Source of the DNA: a candidate division TA06 bacterium SM23_40
GTDB taxonomy: Bacteria > LJUI01 > SM1-40
Assembly: GCA_001303705.1 (NCBI GenBank)
Contig: LJUI01000048.1
Span: 1 to 16,936 of the forward strand
Length of the DNA stretch: 16,936 nucleotides
Direction: 5' to 3'
Positions within the stretch are counted from its first letter, which is position 1. Each line of letters starts with the position of its first letter. Below, piece after piece: positions 13,421 to 16,936 of this stretch. Below the pieces are notes generated by a model, which saw only the letters and a list, made by a program, of their open reading frames with translations, searched no databases and was not told where the DNA came from. A program made the position numbers and the translations under genes.

Positions 13421-15754
13421 ATGAATGGACGACAAGACGTTACCTCACGAACTGCAGCTGTGGGTTTTCTCTCCTCGGTCCTGCTGTCGCTGATTCTCTA
13501 CCTCGCGACACTCTGTCCGACGGTCTACTGGGAGGACAGTGGGGAGCTGATAAGCGCCGCGTATAACCTGGGCATCGCGCATCCGCCCGGACATCCGCTT
13601 TACGTGGTCTCCACCCGGTTCACACTCCTGCTAACACCGTTCGATCCCGCGATCGGCTCCAACGCGGCCTCCGCAGTCGCCGGTTCGCTGGCTGTCGGCG
13701 CGATCTTTCTGGCGATCTGGACACTCTGCCCCGATGAAAGGACCGCAGTTCGCTTCCTCGCCTCCCTCACGGGGGCGCTCTCACTCGCAGTTGCCAGGAC
13801 GTTCTGGAGCCAGGCCGTCATCGCAGAAGTGTACAGTCTGGCATGCCTGGTCTGCGCCCTCCTGCTTCTTCTCGTCCTGCGCTGGGCGATGCATCGAGAG
13901 ACAAATGCGCTGATGCTCGCGGCATTTCTGTTCGGTCTGGGAATGGCGAATCATGTCTTTCTCGGTGCACTTCTTCCCGGGTTGGCCCTCATGGCCTGGG
14001 CCGGGCCGGGCGGTGCAGGCAGGGGGCGAGGAACGCTGGCCATAACAATGGCCCTCCTCGTCCTCCTCGGACTATCCCTGTACCTGTACCTTCCTCTCCG
14101 TTCCCGGTGCGATCCTTCGCTCGATTGGGGAGATCCAGAGCGGCTGGACCGGCTGCTCGATCATGTAACGGCGCGGGAATTCGCGTCCGAGTTCTTCTCT
14201 CTACGTCTCACCGTGGCCGGGGGTCCGCTCGCAGGGATGGTGGCGTTTGTGCAGGACCTCCCCCGGCAGTTCGGCATGCTATGCGTCTCGGCGGCGGCAG
14301 TTGGCCTGGTGAAGCTCCTCCGGCGGCGGCTCATCGCTGCCGGGCTCGTAGTGGCAGCCGCAGGGACGATACTCTTCGCGGGATTCGCTGGTGGGGGGCC
14401 GGACTACGCTGCCTATCTGCTCCCGGCCCATCTCGTCGCAGCACTTCTCGTGGGATGCGGCGTCTCGGCTGTCGCGAGATGGATGACCGCGATGAGGGTC
14501 CCGGCATTCATCGTTCCCGTCCTCCTCCCACTTCTCATAGTGCCGGAGGTGATCCCCAACTGGGACGAGAGCACACGGCATGGGGTAGTCGGCGCCCGGG
14601 AGTACGTGCATGACATGGCTGAGATTCTGCCGCAGCGGGCTCTGTTCATCACCGAGAACAGCGTAGACTACTTCGTGCTGCTCTATCTCCAGCTTGTGCG
14701 GGGGGAGAGGTTAGACGTCGATCCTGTGTACTCGCCGCTCCTGGCGACCGAGTGGTACCGGGAGAGGCTGAGGGACAGGGGGCTCAGGCTCGGGAACGAT
14801 CGGGACGAGCCCGGCCTGCCACAGGCCCAGATTGCTGGCAGGGGATCGGTCGCAGAATCGCTGGCGGCGCTCAACATCGATGACCGTCCGGTATACTACT
14901 CTCCGGGTCCGCGGTTCATGATCGACCCTGGGCGGCTTGTGCCTTGTGGCCTGGTCTATCGTTCTCTGCGCGACGAACGGGATGTCACGCAGGAGGAGCT
15001 CGTACAACACCGTCTCCTGTTGAAGGGCTATGGCGCGCCGCGTGGGCGGATTGACCGAAAGACACGCACCCACTATGCCCTGCTCCATGCTCACCTTGGC
15101 TCCTATTGGTTTGAGCGGCAGCTGTTCGAGGAGGCGCGTCACGCTTACGAACAGGCCGAGTTGTACGATCCCCGCAATCCTGCCATACATTACGACCTCG
15201 GCGTGATCTTCGAGAGACTGGGATCCCGGGACGATGCGGTGGCGGCATATCGGCGCGCAGTGGAGCTCGGGCCAGAGGAGGCAGATTCACGGCTTCGCCT
15301 GGCCGATCTTCTGCTGAGGGAGGGTCTGTATGAGGAGGGCCTGCAACAGCTTCATCAGGCAGCGAATCGGCATCCTCGATCGTCTGCCGTCGAGGTCGCG
15401 ATGGCGCGGGCCTATCTCATCACGGGGGACATCGCTCGGGGCAGGGAAGCAGCAGCACGCGCGATAGCACTCGATCCGGCCTCGTCTGAGGCGCACGCCG
15501 TCAACGGCCTGTCGATGCGGCAAGGCCGGGATCTGAGAGAGGCAGTCCAGGCGTTTCTGGTGGCACTTGAGCTCGAGCCCGGGAACGAGGAGGCCCGGCT
15601 CAATCTTGCCCTGACCTACCGCGAGTTGGGTATGCGGCCAGAGGCGATGCATCATCTCGCGATCCTGGCCGAGGAGCATCCGGAGGAGGAGCTGTATCAG
15701 GAATTTCTCACCGAGCACGATCCCTCCCCGGGCGGGGGCAGGGAGGAGCGATGA
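13421..15754 (+). CDS. DUF2723 (GT-C-type) membrane protein with C-terminal TPR domain
   Basis: The ATG at 13421 follows a 77-nt spacer; no strong SD is visible. The 777-residue product begins with the DUF2723 hallmark (P-T-V-Y-W-E-D-S-G-E-L-I-S-A-A, then I-A-H-P-P-G-H-P-L-Y). About eight to ten membrane helices extend to about residue 360 (for example L-L-L-L-L-V-L-R and M-A-L-L-V-L-L-G-L-S-L). A soluble middle region follows, then five to six TPRs from about residue 550 (A-L-L-H-A-H-L-G-S-Y-W-F, A-I-H-Y-D-L-G-V-I-F-E-R-L-G, A-R-L-N-L-A-L-T-Y-R-E-L-G). DUF2723 belongs to the GT-C superfamily of polyprenyl-phosphate-sugar-dependent transferases, and the acidic D-S-G-E motif is typical of that fold's catalytic loop. 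In this cluster it is the best candidate for the final transferase, in the place of ArnT. The TPRs may recruit the acceptor or a partner. Confidence 0.85.
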   Translation: MNGRQDVTSRTAAVGFLSSVLLSLILYLATLCPTVYWEDSGELISAAYNLGIAHPPGHPLYVVSTRFTLLLTPFDPAIGSNAASAVAGSLAVGAIFLAIWTLCPDERTAVRFLASLTGALSLAVARTFWSQAVIAEVYSLACLVCALLLLLVLRWAMHRETNALMLAAFLFGLGMANHVFLGALLPGLALMAWAGPGGAGRGRGTLAITMALLVLLGLSLYLYLPLRSRCDPSLDWGDPERLDRLLDHVTAREFASEFFSLRLTVAGGPLAGMVAFVQDLPRQFGMLCVSAAAVGLVKLLRRRLIAAGLVVAAAGTILFAGFAGGGPDYAAYLLPAHLVAALLVGCGVSAVARWMTAMRVPAFIVPVLLPLLIVPEVIPNWDESTRHGVVGAREYVHDMAEILPQRALFITENSVDYFVLLYLQLVRGERLDVDPVYSPLLATEWYRERLRDRGLRLGNDRDEPGLPQAQIAGRGSVAESLAALNIDDRPVYYSPGPRFMIDPGRLVPCGLVYRSLRDERDVTQEELVQHRLLLKGYGAPRGRIDRKTRTHYALLHAHLGSYWFERQLFEEARHAYEQAELYDPRNPAIHYDLGVIFERLGSRDDAVAAYRRAVELGPEEADSRLRLADLLLREGLYEEGLQQLHQAANRHPRSSAVEVAMARAYLITGDIARGREAAARAIALDPASSEAHAVNGLSMRQGRDLREAVQAFLVALELEPGNEEARLNLALTYRELGMRPEAMHHLAILAEEHPEEELYQEFLTEHDPSPGGGREER

Positions 15755-15998
15755 GGCGATGAGAGCGCTGCGTGAGGGGGGGAAAAGAAAGATTGACAAC
15801 ACTGCAAGGGCGTACCATAATCCCCACTGAAGCGATATAGACCGGGGATCCGCGATTCCGCTCGATCACCCGGAAGGTTCTTCTGCTCCAGGATGGTGCG
15901 GCCCGACGGAGTCTGATGAATGGTTTGCGTCCGGGCTCGCTCTCGCAGGGGCAGGTGCCGGGGTGGGTGCGGAATCGTGAACATGGGAGATCGCGAAC
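15755..15998 (+). other. Leader/promoter region of the GT9 gene
   Basis: This 244-nt stretch between the DUF2723 gene and the GT9 gene contains the promoter below. A stem follows at 15842-15873: CCGGGGATC pairs with GATC and CCCGG around one bulged A, with a 13-nt loop. A 52-codon ORF (ATG 15916, stop 16072-16074) also lies here. It overlaps the GT9 start in another frame and ends within a hairpin. The 23-codon ORF at 15759-15830 spans the promoter and is not believed. Confidence 0.5.
15793..15821 (+). promoter_or_regulatory. Sigma-70 promoter for the GT9 gene
   Basis: The -35 TTGACA (15793-15798) is a perfect consensus. A 17-nt spacer and -10 CATAAT (15816-15821, 5 of 6) follow. Transcription would start near 15828, about 170 nt ahead of the chosen ATG at 15999. 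It gives the GT9 gene its own transcription unit downstream of the glycolipid operon. Confidence 0.8.
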
Positions 15999-16936
15999 AT
16001 GTGGAGCGCCGTGGCGAACCGGCTTCTGCTCAACTCCCTCAAGATCGTGTATCGGCGGCCTGTCATCCCCTTGACAGGCCTTTTGAGGAATCCGAATGGC
16101 ATCATCGTACGCTCGCCTTCGGGTCCAGGGCAGTACCTGTTCTCGATGCCGGCGCTGTGGGCATTGGTGAAGCTCCACCCCTCGACGCCCCTCGTCCTTA
16201 TTCTCTCAGGCGAGGGTCAGGATCTTCCCTGTCCTTTGCCGGCCCACTGCGAGGTCGTCCGCATCGATTTCAGCCGGCTCCGGGCGAGCGGCAGGCTGCA
16301 TCGCAGGTCGCGCCGCGTGCTCGGGCAGTATGGCGCGGATCTCTTCGTCGACTTCGAGGGGGCGGGAGAACCCGCGATGATGGCGGCGTGGGCGGCGAAT
16401 ACTCCGGTGCGCGCGACATTCCGGTGTCCGGGACTCACTCCCTTCTTCAACTGTGAGGTCGTCGTCGATCTTCCCCGTTGTCGGGACGATATCGACCGCT
16501 ATCTGCGTCTCGTCGCGGCGCTCGGAGCCGAGGCCGAGGATCGATCCCTGGACCTCGATCTCGGAGCCGATGAGCTGGCCAGGGCCAGGGACTTCTTGCG
16601 CCTGGTCGGCCTGAGGAAGGACGAGGTACTCGTGGGCCTGGACATCGGTCCGCCGGCCGACGGCTCAGACCTAGATATGGAGCTCCTGATGAAGTTGATC
16701 GTTGCCCTCGAGCGCAGGGTGTCGAATGTACGGTTCCTGGTCACTCACTCTACCGGGCGCCCGCTACTCCCCAAGATGCGACACCTCCTGGCGAGGGAAC
16801 CGCTCGTCGTCGTCGAGCCGGGATTGCGCCACCAATCGGCCCTCGTCGCCCAGTGCGCGCTTCTGATCGCACGACAGACCGATCTTTTCTCCGTCGCCTG
16901 TGCGCTCGGGGTGCCGGCCCTTCTCCTGCGGGGCAG
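15999..16936 (+). CDS. GT9 family glycosyltransferase, heptosyltransferase-like (partial, 3' truncated)
   Basis: The frame starts at ATG 15999 (SD GGGAG nine bases upstream; in-frame stop at 15978) and is open to the window end, giving about 312 residues. It has the GT9 layout: P-N-G-I-I-V-R-S-P-S-G-P-G-Q-Y-L-F-S-M-P-A-L-W-A-L (position of the usual IGD motif), a middle linker, then D-E-V-L-V-G-L-D-I-G-P-P, and near the end H-Q-S-A-L-V-A-Q-C-A-L-L-I-A-R-Q-T-D-L-F-S-V-A-C-A-L-G-V-P-A (the ADP-heptose-binding side). GT9 enzymes add heptose to the LPS core. The usual S-I-G-D reads S-G-P-G-Q here, and N-D-T-G reads R-Q-T-D, so the donor may differ. The first 30 residues precede the family's normal start, so TTG 16083, just after a terminator-like hairpin, is an alternative start. 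Confidence 0.78.
   Translation, partial: MWSAVANRLLLNSLKIVYRRPVIPLTGLLRNPNGIIVRSPSGPGQYLFSMPALWALVKLHPSTPLVLILSGEGQDLPCPLPAHCEVVRIDFSRLRASGRLHRRSRRVLGQYGADLFVDFEGAGEPAMMAAWAANTPVRATFRCPGLTPFFNCEVVVDLPRCRDDIDRYLRLVAALGAEAEDRSLDLDLGADELARARDFLRLVGLRKDEVLVGLDIGPPADGSDLDMELLMKLIVALERRVSNVRFLVTHSTGRPLLPKMRHLLAREPLVVVEPGLRHQSALVAQCALLIARQTDLFSVACALGVPALLLRG
16057..16084 (+). terminator. Terminator-like hairpin inside the 5' end of the GT9 gene
   Basis: GGCCTGTCA (16057-16065), loop TCCCCT, TGACAGGCC (16072-16080) form a perfect 9-bp stem followed by TTTT. CCTCAA (16037-16042) could pair with TTGAGG (16083-16088) in an alternative or extended fold. The hairpin lies about 230 nt from the predicted transcription start, so it may act as an attenuator. 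It also encodes residues 20-28 if translation begins at 15999, so chance is possible. Confidence 0.45.

Noticed and set aside
15759-15830. 23-aa ORF after the DUF2723 gene
   Set aside because: It spans the -35 and -10 of the GT9 promoter and ends at about the predicted transcription start, so it is most likely fortuitous.

Overview
The window is GC-rich (roughly 60% by eye) bacterial DNA and looks chromosomal. The left part encodes exported proteins with FlgD-like or related C-terminal sorting-type tails, a PorV/PorQ-type outer-membrane protein and lipoproteins carrying Ig-like or beta-propeller modules. That mix is typical of Gram-negative lineages of the FCB superphylum and relatives, such as candidate phyla like Eisenbacteria or Latescibacteria. 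The taxonomic guess is an inference from gene style, not a database result. No rRNA, tRNA, CRISPR array, IS element or integrase was seen.

Region 1 (1-6724, + strand) is a surface/secretion block. In order it holds the 3' end of a secreted protein, an NHL-type beta-propeller lipoprotein, a PorV/PorQ-family outer-membrane protein, and two tandem paralogous secreted proteins. Both paralogs have a sialidase-like Asp-box propeller and a FlgD-like C-terminal domain. The spacer between the paralogs carries a perfect 16-bp inverted repeat and an unusually strong Shine-Dalgarno sequence in front of an 18-codon ORF. A GC-rich bidirectional terminator at 6758-6794 closes the block.

Region 2 (6835-8692) is a convergent, minus-strand lipoprotein gene with two Ig/Fn3-like modules and a glutamine-amidotransferase-like C-terminal half. 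It is read from a near-consensus sigma-70 promoter (TTGACA, 17 bp, TAGAGT). The roughly 410-bp space to the next gene is otherwise without genes.

Region 3 (8693-15754, + strand) is the most interesting part: a tightly packed five-gene cell-envelope glycolipid locus. Gene 1 is an ArnC-like polyprenyl-phosphate glycosyltransferase fused to a C-terminal formyltransferase-fold domain that appears to have lost its catalytic Asn and Asp. Gene 2 is a class I SAM methyltransferase. Gene 3 is a close ArnD (deformylase) homologue whose start is not ATG, GTG or TTG. Gene 4 is a B12-binding-domain radical SAM enzyme. Gene 5 is a DUF2723 (GT-C-type) membrane protein with C-terminal TPRs. Together they resemble a rearranged Arn-type pathway: load a formamido sugar on undecaprenyl phosphate, deformylate it, possibly modify it by methylation or radical chemistry, and transfer it with a GT-C enzyme. 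The sugar, the acceptor and the role of the radical SAM enzyme are unknown.

Region 4 (15755-16936) has a second near-consensus promoter (TTGACA, 17 bp, CATAAT), a structured leader, and the 5' part of a GT9 (heptosyltransferase-like) gene that runs off the window. A terminator-like hairpin followed by TTTT lies at codons 20-28 of this gene. It suggests either attenuation or a later true start.
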